A stretch of DNA of 36,895 bases from Novosphingobium sp. Chol11. Lineage in GTDB: Bacteria; Pseudomonadota; Alphaproteobacteria; Sphingomonadales; Sphingomonadaceae. The notes beneath the pieces are model-generated. The model was not told the DNA's origin, did no database searches, and saw only the letters and a list, made by a program, of their open reading frames with translations. The DNA lies in the NCBI RefSeq assembly GCF_900218065.1, contig NZ_OBMU01000002.1:227312-264206 (forward strand). The letters run 5' to 3'. A program made the position numbers and the translations under genes. Below are positions 17,855 through 27,043 of the stretch, piece by piece (within the stretch, counting starts at the first letter, position 1; every line of letters begins with the position of its first letter).

Positions 17855-19258
17855 CTAACCCTGCATAGCTTCGAGTTCCAGTCCCTTTGTTTCCCGAACC
17901 GTCATCAGAACGAACAGCAGCGACAGCAGGGCAAAGGCAGTGTACGCGCCATAGGTGACGGGCAAGCCGATATTCTTCGCCAGCCAGGGGAAGCTTGAAC
18001 TTACGAGGAAGTTTGCGAGCCACTGTGCCGCGCCTGCCACCGCAAGCGCAGAACCTCGCATCTGGTTCGGGAACATTTCCCCGAGCATGACCCACATTAC
18101 GGGGCCCCAGCTGAGGTTGAAGAATATGACATAGATGTTGGCGGCGAGGAGGGCGACAAGGCCGAGCCCCTCAGGCAGCCGGAGCACCCCGTCGATAATC
18201 GTCGCATTACTGAAGCACCATGCCAATGTTCCAAGCGTCACCGTCATGCCCGCAGAGCCGATCAGAAGCAGCGGGCGACGCCCGATCCGGTCGATGAGCA
18301 GGATCGAGATCAGGCAGGCCAAGATCGATACGGCGCCCGAAAGGGTGTTGATCTTCAGCGCGTCGCTCTCTGTAAAGCCCACCGCCTGCCACAACACCGC
18401 GCCATAGTAGAAGACGACGTTGATGCCGACGAGCTGCTGAAACACGGCAAGGCCAATGCCAACCCAGACAATCTTCCGCCAACCGCCGCCGGGCTTACGA
18501 ATATCTGCAAGACTCGGTTGGTGGTCATGGGAAAGCGACGCGCCGATCTCATCCATCTTGGCAGCCGCCGCTTGGGGGCCGATAAGGCGATCAAGCACCA
18601 GCCTTGCTTGTTGCAGCCGTCCCTTGGCAATCAGGAACCGCGGACTTTCCGGAATGCCGAACAAGGCGACCAGGAACAAAAGGGCGGGGAGCGCCTGAAC
18701 CCAGAACATCCATCGCCATGCTGGCTGTCCGGCCCATGCGGTGCCAAGTGACGACCCAGCTATGTCTGCGAGATAGTAGTTAGCGAGAAATGCGCCCGTC
18801 AGCCCCGATATGATCATCACTTGCTGGATGCTCGACAGCCTTCCACGAATATGTGCGGGAGTCACCTCACTGATATAGGCGGGTGAAAGGACACTCGCCG
18901 CGCCGACCGCCATTCCGGCGAAAAACCGGGCAATTCCCAGGACCGTTGCGCTGAATGCGCCCCCGGACGCAGCCGCGCTGATGATGAAAAGGATCGCTGC
19001 CACAATCATGACGGAGCGGCGCCCCCAAATATCGGCGAAACGGCCGGCGAGGAAAGCGCCCAAAGCGCACCCTGGAAGCAGGGCGCTGACGGTCAGCCCG
19101 AGTTGGGCCTCGTTGAGGCCAAATGTGTGCCGAAGCCCTTCCTGCGTGCCGTTGATGGCCCCCGAATCATATCCAAACATGAATCCGCCGATCGTCGCTA
19201 CGGCGACTATTCGGCTGATCAGCGCCAGATTGACGCGCCCATGCGCAGCCCCATGCAT
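17855..19258 (-). CDS. xylE: MFS sugar/H+ symporter, XylE-like
   Basis: 467 residues from the ATG at 19258, preceded by AGGAGG at about 9 bp; a longer frame reaching into the LacI gene is not supported. It is a 12-helix inner-membrane sugar porter of the XylE/GLUT group: GFMFGYDSGAINGTQ in helix 1, RFADIWGRR between helices 2 and 3, the PESPRFLIAKG signature before the central loop, QQLVGINVVFYYG in helix 7 and IDRIGRRPLL between 8 and 9. It would import xylose or a related sugar released in the periplasm. It follows the XylR gene on the same strand, with a XylR-type operator just before its ribosome site. Substrate is inferred from the xylB-xylA neighbours. Confidence 0.85.
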   Translation of the reverse strand: MHGAAHGRVNLALISRIVAVATIGGFMFGYDSGAINGTQEGLRHTFGLNEAQLGLTVSALLPGCALGAFLAGRFADIWGRRSVMIVAAILFIISAAASGGAFSATVLGIARFFAGMAVGAASVLSPAYISEVTPAHIRGRLSSIQQVMIISGLTGAFLANYYLADIAGSSLGTAWAGQPAWRWMFWVQALPALLFLVALFGIPESPRFLIAKGRLQQARLVLDRLIGPQAAAAKMDEIGASLSHDHQPSLADIRKPGGGWRKIVWVGIGLAVFQQLVGINVVFYYGAVLWQAVGFTESDALKINTLSGAVSILACLISILLIDRIGRRPLLLIGSAGMTVTLGTLAWCFSNATIIDGVLRLPEGLGLVALLAANIYVIFFNLSWGPVMWVMLGEMFPNQMRGSALAVAGAAQWLANFLVSSSFPWLAKNIGLPVTYGAYTAFALLSLLFVLMTVRETKGLELEAMQG

Positions 19259-19276
19259 AGCTGAACCCCTCCTGAT

Positions 19277-19290
19277 TGTGAGCGCTACCA
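19277..19290. promoter_or_regulatory. XylR-type operator in front of the MFS transporter
   Basis: TGTGAGCGCTACCA: one arm (GCTACCA) matches the perfect site before xylB, while the other arm is degenerate. Centre at AGCGCT (19281-19286). It lies upstream of the AGGAGG of the transporter, in the gap after the regulator gene, so the symporter can be induced separately from its regulator. Confidence 0.6.
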
Positions 19291-19322
19291 TGGCGAACTT
19301 GGCGGTGCCGTCAAGTCTCTCC

Positions 19323-20369
19323 CTATAGCGCTGCGTCAGATCCTCGTATGACAAGCTCGAAATCCAGTCTGACATGCTCTGGCTGAGCGCTTGCGAGAGG
19401 TCGTTTGGACCGGACAGCGCGAGCAAGCAGGTCGATGGCGAGGCTCGCCATCGCCGAAATCGGTTGCCGCACCGTGGTTAGCTCGGGCCAAATGGTCGTG
19501 GCGATTGCTGTATCGTCAAATCCGCAAACCGTGAGGTCACGCGGTACGTCCAATCCGCGTTGATGCGCGGCGCTGATGATACCAGCCGCCATATCGTCAT
19601 TCGCAGCGAAAATCGCGCTGGGCGGTGATGGCTGGTCGAGCAGGGATAACGCGGCTATCAGACCGCCGCGATAGGTAAAATTGCCCTGTGCGATCAGTTC
19701 CTCTTCCGGCGCGATACCCGCCAGAAGCAAAGCGCGTTCATAGCCTTTCCGTCGCAGGTGGCTGGCGGTCTGGTTGGGGTCGCCTGCAGCAAATCCTATC
19801 CGGCGGTGACCGCGGGCAAGAATATGCTGTGTCATAGCGAAAGCAGCTTCCTCATCATCTATCAGGACGGCGTGAGAGGAAGGCGCCGGCTGTCCTGAGG
19901 CCACTTGAGCCACGGCGAGGCCGCTTTTCTGGAGGGCGCCCAGCAATTCGCCGTCATTGCAAAGTGGTGGCGGCAACAGGACCGCGTCGATGCGCTGAGC
20001 AGCCAGCCGGGCAGCAAGGCTCGCGGGCGGTTCCTCTGGATCATGCTCATCGACGATCAGTTCGGCTTCATTCTCCCGTGCTGAATGGAGGCTGCCGAGG
20101 AGAAATTCGCTTAAATAGGCCGCGCTGGGATTGCGGTAGAGTAGGACGATGCGGCATTGCTTCCCACCAGCAAGGGAGCGGGCTGCTGCGTTTGGCACAT
20201 AGCCGATGGCTGATATCGTTTCTTCGACCTTCTTGCGGGTCGTCTCCCTCACGCGCTGATCGCGGTTGATGACCCGGGAAACCGTCATCGGGGACACTCC
20301 AGCAACCCGCGCCACATCGGCAACGGTCGGCCCTTCGGTTCTCCTGCGCAAATTTTTTCTAGCGGCCAT
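19323..20369 (-). CDS. xylR: LacI-family repressor of xylose genes
   Basis: 348 residues. The LacI helix-turn-helix and hinge occupy about 14-68 (PTVADVARVAGVSPMTVSRV, IGYVPNAAARSLAGG), followed by a periplasmic-binding-protein-like sugar domain (AIFAANDDMAAGIISAA, LTVCGFDDTAIAT, TTVRQPISAMA). It is divergent from xylB, and the perfect palindrome at 20441-20454 sits between them, with related sites before the transporter and the TonB receptor. By analogy with Caulobacter XylR it should repress these genes until xylose binds. The link to those operators is inferred from the shared sequence, not shown. Because the palindrome is also upstream of its own gene, autoregulation is possible. Confidence 0.85.
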   Translation of the reverse strand: MAARKNLRRRTEGPTVADVARVAGVSPMTVSRVINRDQRVRETTRKKVEETISAIGYVPNAAARSLAGGKQCRIVLLYRNPSAAYLSEFLLGSLHSARENEAELIVDEHDPEEPPASLAARLAAQRIDAVLLPPPLCNDGELLGALQKSGLAVAQVASGQPAPSSHAVLIDDEEAAFAMTQHILARGHRRIGFAAGDPNQTASHLRRKGYERALLLAGIAPEEELIAQGNFTYRGGLIAALSLLDQPSPPSAIFAANDDMAAGIISAAHQRGLDVPRDLTVCGFDDTAIATTIWPELTTVRQPISAMASLAIDLLARAVRSKRPLASAQPEHVRLDFELVIRGSDAAL

Positions 20370-20440
20370 GGTCTGTTCCCCTTGGTCTTACCGACTATTC
20401 GGCCAGAGACGGTTGAGCAAGCCTCTTGCGCAATACCTCA

Positions 20441-20454
20441 TGGTAGCGCTACCT
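20441..20454. promoter_or_regulatory. XylR-type operator before xylB
   Basis: TGGTAGCGCTACCT, with a perfect 12-bp palindrome GGTAGCGCTACC and the central CG-containing core typical of LacI-family sites. It lies 23 bp before the xylB ATG and about 70 bp from the xylR start, so binding would block both directions. Confidence 0.75.
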
Positions 20455-20476
20455 AAAGGCGGGAGGATGGAGCTGG

Positions 20477-21952
20477 ATGTATCTCGGCATAGATATCGGA
20501 ACGTCAGGGGTTAAGGCGGTCATCGTTGCGGAGAGCGGAGCGGTCATGGCTGCCGGAACCGCCCCGTTAGGCGTTTGCCGCCCGTTCCCGGGTTGGTCAG
20601 AGCAGGATCCCGATCATTGGTGGCAGGCGACCGAGGCCGCGGTTCTTGCGCTTCCTGAAGATCTCCGGGCGCGGGTGCTAGGGGTGGGCCTTGCTGGGCA
20701 GATGCACGGCGCCACCCTGCTAGGCGCAGATCATCGTCCGCTGAGGCCAGCCATCCTTTGGAATGATGGTCGTAGTTCAGACGCATGCCGCCAACTTGAG
20801 CAACGGGTTCCTGAATCGCGTTCCATCACAGGCAATCTTGCCATGCCTGGGTTCACCGCACCCAAATTACTGTGGGTGACGGAGCATGAACCTGAGATCT
20901 TCGAACGCGTCGAGAAGATTTTGCTGCCCAAGGATTATGTGCGCCTTTGCATGACCGGCGACATGGCGTCTGATCTGTCCGATAGCGCCGGAACATTGTG
21001 GCTGGATGTGGCGGTGCGGGACTGGAGCGAGGTCATGCTTGGAGCCACCGGTCTTTCGAGAACTCACATGCCTCCGCTGTTCGAGGGCAATGCCGTTACG
21101 GGCGTGTTGCGGCACGAGGTCGCGGCGCAGTGGGGCATGGCGAGGGTGTCGGTGGCTGCTGGCGGCGGTGATAATGCTGCGGGCGCTGTCGGCATTGGTG
21201 TCGTCAATGAAGGCGATGCGCTGCTGTCGCTCGGCACCTCTGGCGTTATCTTCGTGGCCACTGGGGCTTTTCGCCCCAACCCTGAACGTGCGGTACACGC
21301 CTTTTGCCACTGCCTTCCCGATATGTGGCACCAGATGAGCGTGCATCTGTCTGCGGCCTCCTGCATCGAATGGGGGGTCAAGGCAACCGGAGCCGATGAC
21401 CCGGCCGGATTCTTTGCCCTTGCCGAAGCGGGAGGCGCGGGAGGGGGGCCTGAGATATTCCTTCCCTATCTTTCCGGCGAGCGCACGCCACATAATGATC
21501 CACATGTTCGTGCCGCTGTGCTGGGTATCGACAATGAAACGGACCGAGGGCGTATCGCAGCGGCTGTCCTGGAAGGCGTCGCATTCGCTCATGCAGATGG
21601 CATCGCTGTGCTGCGCGACGCCGGAACGGAAATCCAACAGCTTTCGGTGATCGGCGGGGGCGCGCGATCCCGATATTGGGGCACGATCATCGCCGCTGCA
21701 CTGAATGTGCGCCTTGCTTACCTGGAGGGCGGGGAGGTGGGCCCCGCACTCGGCGCTGCGAAGCTCGCCCTCATGGCTGTGACCGGAGCCAGCGCGGCTG
21801 AAGCCTGTGTCCGTCCCCCCATTTCTCACATCATAGAGCCCGACGCCGCGCTAGCCGATCGCCTTGCGCCGCGGCTCGCCCGTTTTCGGGCCGCCTATTC
21901 CGCCGTTCAATCACTTCAAGGAGAAATCCGTGACCGCCAGCTATTTCGCTGA
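20477..21952 (+). CDS. xylB: Xylulokinase
   Basis: 491 residues; ATG with GGAGG/GGAG-rich ribosome site. FGGY carbohydrate kinase: N-terminal phosphate motif [38 protein letters not shown], and in the second domain [29 protein letters not shown] and [11 protein letters not shown]. It phosphorylates D-xylulose to xylulose 5-phosphate in the cytoplasm. Its 3' end overlaps the xylose isomerase start by 23 bp, so the two are translated from one message. GQMHG and [12 protein letters not shown] are typical of xylulokinases rather than glycerol or gluconate kinases. Confidence 0.93.
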   Translation: MYLGIDIGTSGVKAVIVAESGAVMAAGTAPLGVCRPFPGWSEQDPDHWWQATEAAVLALPEDLRARVLGVGLAGQMHGATLLGADHRPLRPAILWNDGRSSDACRQLEQRVPESRSITGNLAMPGFTAPKLLWVTEHEPEIFERVEKILLPKDYVRLCMTGDMASDLSDSAGTLWLDVAVRDWSEVMLGATGLSRTHMPPLFEGNAVTGVLRHEVAAQWGMARVSVAAGGGDNAAGAVGIGVVNEGDALLSLGTSGVIFVATGAFRPNPERAVHAFCHCLPDMWHQMSVHLSAASCIEWGVKATGADDPAGFFALAEAGGAGGGPEIFLPYLSGERTPHNDPHVRAAVLGIDNETDRGRIAAAVLEGVAFAHADGIAVLRDAGTEIQQLSVIGGGARSRYWGTIIAAALNVRLAYLEGGEVGPALGAAKLALMAVTGASAAEACVRPPISHIIEPDAALADRLAPRLARFRAAYSAVQSLQGEIRDRQLFR

Positions 21953-23243
21953 ATTCCCGACCATCGCCTACGAGGGGCCGGAGAGTTATAATGACCTCGC
22001 CTATCGCTGGTACGACAAGGACAAGGTCATCCTGGGCAAGCGCATGGAAGAGCATCTGCGCTTTGCGGTCTGCTTCTGGCACAGCTTCTGCTGGCCAGGC
22101 AGCGATGTGTTCGGCGCCGGCACCTTCCGTCGCCCCTGGCATGCAGGCGCAAACGATACGGCGGCGGCTCGTGCCAAACGGGAGGCTGCGCTGTCCTTCG
22201 TCGAGAAGCTGGACGTGCCCTTCTACTGCTTCCACGACGTCGACGTCATGGCCGATGCCGACACCATCGGTGCGTTCCGCAAGAGCTTTGCCGAGGCGGT
22301 TGATCATCTGGAGGAGTTGCAGGACAGACATGGCCGCAAGCTGCTGTGGGGGACGGCCAACCTGTTCAGCCACCCGCGCTACATGGCGGGTGCTGCAACC
22401 AATCCCGATCCGGAAGTCTATGCGTGGGCTGCGAGTCAGGTTCGTGATGCCCTTGACGCGACGCACCGGTTGGGCGGGGCAAATTATGTGCTGTGGGGCG
22501 GCCGCGAAGGCTATGACACGATCCTCAATACTGAAATTGGAATCGAGCAGGAGAATTTCGGCCGCTTCCTCAACCTCGTCGTCGATCACAAGCACCGGAT
22601 CGGCTTCAAGGGCACGATCCTGATCGAGCCGAAGCCGCATGAACCGACCAAGCACCAATATGACTTTGATACCCAGACTGTTTACGGCTTCCTGAAGCGC
22701 TTCGGCCTGGAAAACGAGGTGCGCGTAAACATCGAGGCGAACCACGCCACTCTGTCGGGCCACACGTTCGAGCATGAGATCGCCATGGCGAGGGCGCTGG
22801 GCATATTTGGATCGATCGATGCTAATCGCGGCGATCATCAGAATGGTTGGGATACCGACCAGTTCCCCAACTCGGTCGAGGAGTTGACGCTGGCCATGTT
22901 GGAAATCATCCGTGCAGGCGGCTTCAGTGACGGGGGCTTTAATTTCGACGCGAAGGTCCGGCGACAGAGCGTAGATGCGATTGATCTGTTCCATGGTCAT
23001 ATCGGCGGGATCGACACGGTTGCGCATGCGCTCGTAAAGGCAGCCGCAATCATCGAGGATGGACGCGTCGACGCATTCCGTGCTGAGCGCTATGCGGCAT
23101 GGCAGGGCGAACTCGGTCAGCATATCCGGTCGAGCGAGGGAACGCTGGGTTCGATCGCCGATCTCGCGGTTGGGCGCGATCTTGCGCCGCAGCCGCGTTC
23201 CGGTCGCCAGGAGTGGCTGGAGAACATGGTGAATCGCTTCTGA
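21930..23243 (+). CDS. xylA: Xylose isomerase
   Basis: 437 residues from a GTG at 21930 with AAGGAG 7 bp before; the frame is open further upstream inside xylB, but this start gives the usual length of a class II enzyme. Seen: [25 protein letters not shown], catalytic FYCFHDVDV histidine, [12 protein letters not shown], metal-binding [14 protein letters not shown] and [24 protein letters not shown] and GWDTDQFP. It converts D-xylose to D-xylulose with two divalent metal ions. Sandwiched between xylB and aldose epimerase with overlaps on both sides, it is part of one operon controlled by the operator at 20441. Confidence 0.96.
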   Translation: MTASYFAEFPTIAYEGPESYNDLAYRWYDKDKVILGKRMEEHLRFAVCFWHSFCWPGSDVFGAGTFRRPWHAGANDTAAARAKREAALSFVEKLDVPFYCFHDVDVMADADTIGAFRKSFAEAVDHLEELQDRHGRKLLWGTANLFSHPRYMAGAATNPDPEVYAWAASQVRDALDATHRLGGANYVLWGGREGYDTILNTEIGIEQENFGRFLNLVVDHKHRIGFKGTILIEPKPHEPTKHQYDFDTQTVYGFLKRFGLENEVRVNIEANHATLSGHTFEHEIAMARALGIFGSIDANRGDHQNGWDTDQFPNSVEELTLAMLEIIRAGGFSDGGFNFDAKVRRQSVDAIDLFHGHIGGIDTVAHALVKAAAIIEDGRVDAFRAERYAAWQGELGQHIRSSEGTLGSIADLAVGRDLAPQPRSGRQEWLENMVNRF

Positions 23244-24100
23244 TGGAACTGACTGCAGGCGAATATCGGCTGCTGCTGGCGCCGGAACGAGGTGGTTCGA
23301 TCCTGGCGTTTGATTGGCAGGGCGAAGCGTTGTTTCGCCCTGTCTGCGGCCCGTCCATATTGGATGTTGCTTGCTTTCCGCTCGTGCCATTTTCCAACCG
23401 GATAGCCTTTGGCCGCTTTCAAGCGCATGGGATGGACGTACAACTCGCTCCGAACTTCCCCGGTTCTGATGATCCTCATACGCTGCATGGTTATGGTTGG
23501 CTATCACCTTGGACTGTCCAGTCTTACGGCCCCTGCGTGGCAACTATCGGTCATCACCATCGAGCCGACGGTTGGCCTTGGAGCTATTATGCCGAGCAGC
23601 GGTTCGAACTTGCTGAGGATGGATTGACCATCGCTTTGTCGGTGACCAATCTAAGTGATAGTTTGATGCCGGCAGGCTTGGGAATTCATCCCTATCTTCC
23701 ACGCGTGCCTGACGCTGTCTACCGTGGGTACCATCGCGGGGAATGGCAGAATAACGAGGACTGTCTTCCGCAAAGACTCGATGAAAGGGATTATGCAATC
23801 GACTGGTGGCAGGGCGGTGCTGTTGCGCAACGCGAGGTTGATACTGTTTACACCAATCGTCATGGACCGATCTCGATCCTTTGGCCTTCTCGTGATTTGT
23901 CACTTCAAATCAACCCCAACGAGGCGCTGCCCCATACGGTGGTTTATACTCCAAAAGACCAGAATTTTTTCTGTATCGAGCCGGTCAGTCACTCAACAAA
24001 TGCCTTGAATTCTATATCGTCCAGCATGCGATGGCTGGATCTCTACGAGATATTTGAAGTGAGCACTTCATTCAGCGCTGCCAGGCTTAAGAAGCTTTAA
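23243..24100 (+). CDS. Aldose 1-epimerase family protein (mutarotase-like)
   Basis: 285 residues from the ATG at 23243, which overlaps the xylA stop as TGATG; earlier in-frame starts lie inside xylA. Conserved features: GGSILAFDWQG, FPLVPFSNRIAFGRF, the DPHTLHGYGW histidine, MPAGLGIHPYLPR and a late glutamate in FFCIEPVSHSTNAL. Members interconvert alpha and beta anomers of aldoses such as galactose, glucose or xylose, supplying the anomer needed by isomerase. Cytoplasmic, no signal peptide. Third gene of the xylB-xylA operon. Codon use is slightly less GC-rich than xylA but not clearly foreign. Confidence 0.87.
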   Translation: MELTAGEYRLLLAPERGGSILAFDWQGEALFRPVCGPSILDVACFPLVPFSNRIAFGRFQAHGMDVQLAPNFPGSDDPHTLHGYGWLSPWTVQSYGPCVATIGHHHRADGWPWSYYAEQRFELAEDGLTIALSVTNLSDSLMPAGLGIHPYLPRVPDAVYRGYHRGEWQNNEDCLPQRLDERDYAIDWWQGGAVAQREVDTVYTNRHGPISILWPSRDLSLQINPNEALPHTVVYTPKDQNFFCIEPVSHSTNALNSISSSMRWLDLYEIFEVSTSFSAARLKKL

Positions 24101-24303
24101 CCGGTTATCTACGTCATTGGCCGCGGCTGGCGTGAACGGATGTCTGACCGCACGCGTTTTGATTGATCCCGCGCGCGCTTCAGATGCAAATCAGGAAAAT
24201 GTTTCCATAGCAGTTTACTTTTCGATTTGCTTGGGTAGACTTTACCGGTCGCGCACGGAAAGGGGGAATCATGCAGGAACCGACCACGACGCTTTTACGC
24301 ACA

Positions 24304-24317
24304 AGATAGCGCTACCA
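24304..24317. promoter_or_regulatory. XylR-type operator in the TonB receptor leader
   Basis: AGATAGCGCTACCA: ten of fourteen bases match the xylB operator, including the whole TAGCGCTACC core. It lies about 55 bp downstream of the proposed transcript start near 24248, where a bound repressor would act as a roadblock. Confidence 0.6.
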
Positions 24318-24422
24318 AACGCGTGCTTTACAGGCCGAGGCTTCGTCTGCGGGTCTGATCTGCGTCTCTGTTCAGGGCAACTGTGCGGTTTCAAAGGTCG
24401 TGCGCGACAACCGGAGATAGGC

Positions 24423-24456
24423 AAACGATCAACACTTGTTGAGTTGGCGATCGTTT
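24423..24456 (+). other. Nested inverted repeat in the TonB receptor 5' leader
   Basis: AAACGATC (24423-24430) and GATCGTTT (24449-24456) are perfect complements, and TCAAC (24429-24433) pairs with GTTGA (24438-24442) inside. It would fold in the mRNA about 60 nt before the start codon, or act as a protein-binding dyad on DNA. Confidence 0.4.
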
Positions 24457-24514
24457 CCGGAGGCTCTGATTTATTATTGAAAACCAGTGTTATAATTTCA
24501 GATGGGAGAGGATA

Positions 24515-26863
24515 ATGCAAAAGCATTCACGCAATTTAAACTTGTTACTCCTTGTGACTAGTTCTGCTTTTGGTCTGTCGGCGCCAGTTGCAGCCCAGAC
24601 TGCGACCGGAAATGTTTCATCGGGCACCAATCAGTCGAGCACTGAAATTATCGTCACGGCTACTCGCCGGGCGCAAGCGCTGCAGGATGTTCCAATGAGC
24701 ATCAACGTCGCCACTGGCGAACAGATTGAGCGGTTGAAGATCTTCGACGTCAAAGACGTGCAGCAGCTTGCTCCGGGGCTTGAATTGCGGAACGACAATG
24801 GCCGCGCCAATTCAGCAACGCTTCGAGGTGTGACGTTCGATCCCGACCAGGGCACCGGTCCCGCGGTTGACCTCTATTTCAATGAAGTGCCTATCGACGC
24901 GCAAACAGCGTTCACCGCAATCTACGATATTGACCAGATCGAAGTGCTGCGCGGCCCTCAGGGCGCGCTGCGTGGCCGTACAGCGCCGTCGGGCGCGATC
25001 ACCCTGCGCACCCGCCGTCCCAACCTGAATACGATTGAAGGATATATTCAGGGCACGGCGACGGAAGACGCTGGCTACAACGTCCAGGGCGGCGTGTCAC
25101 TGCCGCTCGTGACCGACAAGGTTGCGATCCGTGCTGCCGTCCTTGTGGATGGCAATCGCCTGAACCAGGTCCGCAACATCACCCGCGGCGACCGTTCACG
25201 CAGCCGTACCGAAAGCGCTCGCCTGTCGGTGGCTTTGCAGCCGACCGAGGGCTTCGACATCAACGTGATGTATCAGTACCTTAACGCTGATAACCGCCTT
25301 TACACGCAGGTCTTTGGTCCCGGCAACGCAGCCATCGGCAATCCGCCGATCGGGCTGGATGATCGGTTCAGCCTGTCCGAAGGCCGCAGGCGCTACCTCA
25401 ACAACACGCACCTCGTCACGCTGGACGCCAAATATGACCTGGGTCCGGTTACGCTCGCATTTGTTGGCGGCCATCAGGAAACCAAGCTGACGCAATATAG
25501 CGAGAATGATCCTGGCAACGCCATTGCCAACTATGCGCCGACCCAGCTCACGCGGACGCCCTATAATGTTGATACGGCTGAACTCCGCCTGATGTCCAAC
25601 AATGAAGGCTTCTTCAATTGGACTGCCAGCGTCTTCCACACGCATCAGACCGGCGATGTGACCGTCGAAAATCCGCTCGATTATATCGTCGGCTTCCCTG
25701 GTGTCCCTGCTCCGGTCGCAATCGTTCCGGTGACGGGCTTCATCAATGTTCCGGTCAAATCCAAGACCTGGGCGTTCGCTGGCAGCGTGCGGTTGAAGCC
25801 GACCGATGAACTGACGTTCGAAGCGGCAGGCCGTTACACGATGTCCAACGGTCAGCAGTTCGCGACGATCACAATTCCGGGTGCGGGCACCTTCCCCATC
25901 GTGGATTATAAGTCCAAGGAACGTCCCTTCACCGGCATGGCATCTTTGACCTATGAGGTCAGCCGCGATCTTACCGTCTATGCATCCTATGGCCGGGCGT
26001 TCCGCGGATCGACTGCTGGCGTCGGCATCCCGCAGAATGTCAGTGAGGATTTGGCGATCAGCAAGCCGGAACATTCGGACAATTTCGAAGTGGGCTTCAA
26101 GTCCGCTTTCCTCGACCGGCGTCTGTCGCTTGACGTGTCGGCCTTCTATCAGAAGTTCGATAACTTCATTTCGCGCTTCACCAGCATTGCGACCGATCAG
26201 GGTTCGCAGATCTTCCCTGGCTTCTTCTTTGGCCCGCCTGATGGCGACGTCGATACGACCGCCGACTACAACTATAATGGTAAAGCGACGGTGAAGGGCA
26301 TCGAAGCAACTTTGGCAGGCCGCCCAACGGACAATTGGGACTTCTCGGTCAGCATGTCCTACATCAAGGGTCGTTATAAGAATGCCCTGCTGCCTTGCAC
26401 GACGATCGATCCTGCCACTGGCCAGCCAGTCGTCATCCCGAACCCGGCCTTTGGCGGTGTCAACAATGTCAGCTTCTGCAGTCGCAATTCGCGGCTGGCC
26501 GATATTCCTGACTTCAGCTTGACGGCAAATACCGAAGTGCGCTTCGGCTCCGGTCCGATGCAACCCTTCGTCCGGGCGCTGTTCACCTACCGCCCGAGCG
26601 TCTATTCCGACCGCCAGCAGTTCCGCTATCCTTCGCGTGAACTGGTCAATCTCTTCGTCGGTCTGCGTGGCGAAGAAAGTAAGTGGGAAGTCTCGGCGTT
26701 CGTCCGCAACCTCTTGAACCAGAACCGGATCACGAACATCAGCATCAACAACAGCACGTTCGAAGCGAGCAATGATCCGAGCGTCATCTACGACTCGGGC
26801 TACCGCACCGTGAACGTAACCAACCCGCGGGAATTTGGTCTTTCCGGGACTTTTAAATTCTGA
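24515..26863 (+). CDS. TonB-dependent outer-membrane receptor
   Basis: 782 residues; ATG preceded by GGGAGAGG. A signal peptide (about 1-28, ending PVAAQT) is followed by a TonB box-like stretch and EIIVTATRRAQALQDVPMSI, a typical sphingomonad plug start. The plug runs to about 160 (IDQIEVLRGPQGALRGRTAPSGAI), then a 22-strand barrel ending in GLSGTFKF with the required terminal Phe. It would take a substrate too large for porins across the outer membrane using TonB energy. The XylR-type operator in its leader links expression to xylose, and the following GH3 and GH39 genes suggest a glycosylated ligand. The exact ligand is not readable from sequence. Confidence 0.92.
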   Translation: MQKHSRNLNLLLLVTSSAFGLSAPVAAQTATGNVSSGTNQSSTEIIVTATRRAQALQDVPMSINVATGEQIERLKIFDVKDVQQLAPGLELRNDNGRANSATLRGVTFDPDQGTGPAVDLYFNEVPIDAQTAFTAIYDIDQIEVLRGPQGALRGRTAPSGAITLRTRRPNLNTIEGYIQGTATEDAGYNVQGGVSLPLVTDKVAIRAAVLVDGNRLNQVRNITRGDRSRSRTESARLSVALQPTEGFDINVMYQYLNADNRLYTQVFGPGNAAIGNPPIGLDDRFSLSEGRRRYLNNTHLVTLDAKYDLGPVTLAFVGGHQETKLTQYSENDPGNAIANYAPTQLTRTPYNVDTAELRLMSNNEGFFNWTASVFHTHQTGDVTVENPLDYIVGFPGVPAPVAIVPVTGFINVPVKSKTWAFAGSVRLKPTDELTFEAAGRYTMSNGQQFATITIPGAGTFPIVDYKSKERPFTGMASLTYEVSRDLTVYASYGRAFRGSTAGVGIPQNVSEDLAISKPEHSDNFEVGFKSAFLDRRLSLDVSAFYQKFDNFISRFTSIATDQGSQIFPGFFFGPPDGDVDTTADYNYNGKATVKGIEATLAGRPTDNWDFSVSMSYIKGRYKNALLPCTTIDPATGQPVVIPNPAFGGVNNVSFCSRNSRLADIPDFSLTANTEVRFGSGPMQPFVRALFTYRPSVYSDRQQFRYPSRELVNLFVGLRGEESKWEVSAFVRNLLNQNRITNISINNSTFEASNDPSVIYDSGYRTVNVTNPREFGLSGTFKF

Positions 26864-26875
26864 GCCTCTCCACCT

Positions 26876-26907
26876 CCCGCCAGCCTTTGGTTGGCGGGAT
26901 ATTTTTT
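26876..26907 (+). terminator. Intrinsic terminator after the TonB receptor
   Basis: A 10-bp stem (CCCGCCAGCC against GGTTGGCGGG, one G-T pair) with a 3-nt loop, followed by ATATTTTTT. This is the clearest rho-independent terminator in the window and separates the receptor from the GH3 promoter. Confidence 0.92.
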
Positions 26908-26938
26908 CTGGTGGAGCATCCTTGCCGTACCATGCGAA

Positions 26939-26979
26939 ATGCAACGTACGTGTTTACTTCTCATTCCGTCGGTTATAAG
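26939..26979 (+). promoter_or_regulatory. GH3 promoter with cluster-specific 21-bp element
   Basis: ATGCAACG (26939-26946), 5 bp, GTTTACTT (26952-26959), then TATAAG (26974-26979) 15 bp after TTTACT. Same composite as at 5176 and 32154. It begins right after the TonB-receptor terminator, so GH3 has its own promoter. Confidence 0.6.
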
Positions 26980-27043
26980 GTGCGGAGAGCGGTCCTCGAC
27001 TACAGGGCACGGGATCGGCGGTACATTCCGACGGAGAATTATC

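Larger units (their letters stand above)
24101..24514. promoter_or_regulatory. Long regulatory leader of the TonB receptor gene
   Basis: 414 bp without a protein gene. Contents left to right: TTTACT-N16-TAGACT promoter (24214-24241, with GTTTACTT at 24213-24220), a 12-codon ORF starting at 24271 behind AAGGGGG, a XylR-type operator at 24304-24317, a nested inverted repeat at 24423-24456, and TATAAT at 24491-24496 close to the start codon. The upstream gene end has no obvious terminator. Confidence 0.5.

Noticed and set aside
21831..23543. 570-residue minus-strand frame opposite xylA
   Set aside because: Long only because of high GC; xylA on the other strand has all catalytic motifs.
25196..26944. 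582-residue minus-strand frame opposite the TonB receptor
   Set aside because: Antisense shadow; the receptor reading frame has signal peptide, plug and barrel signatures.
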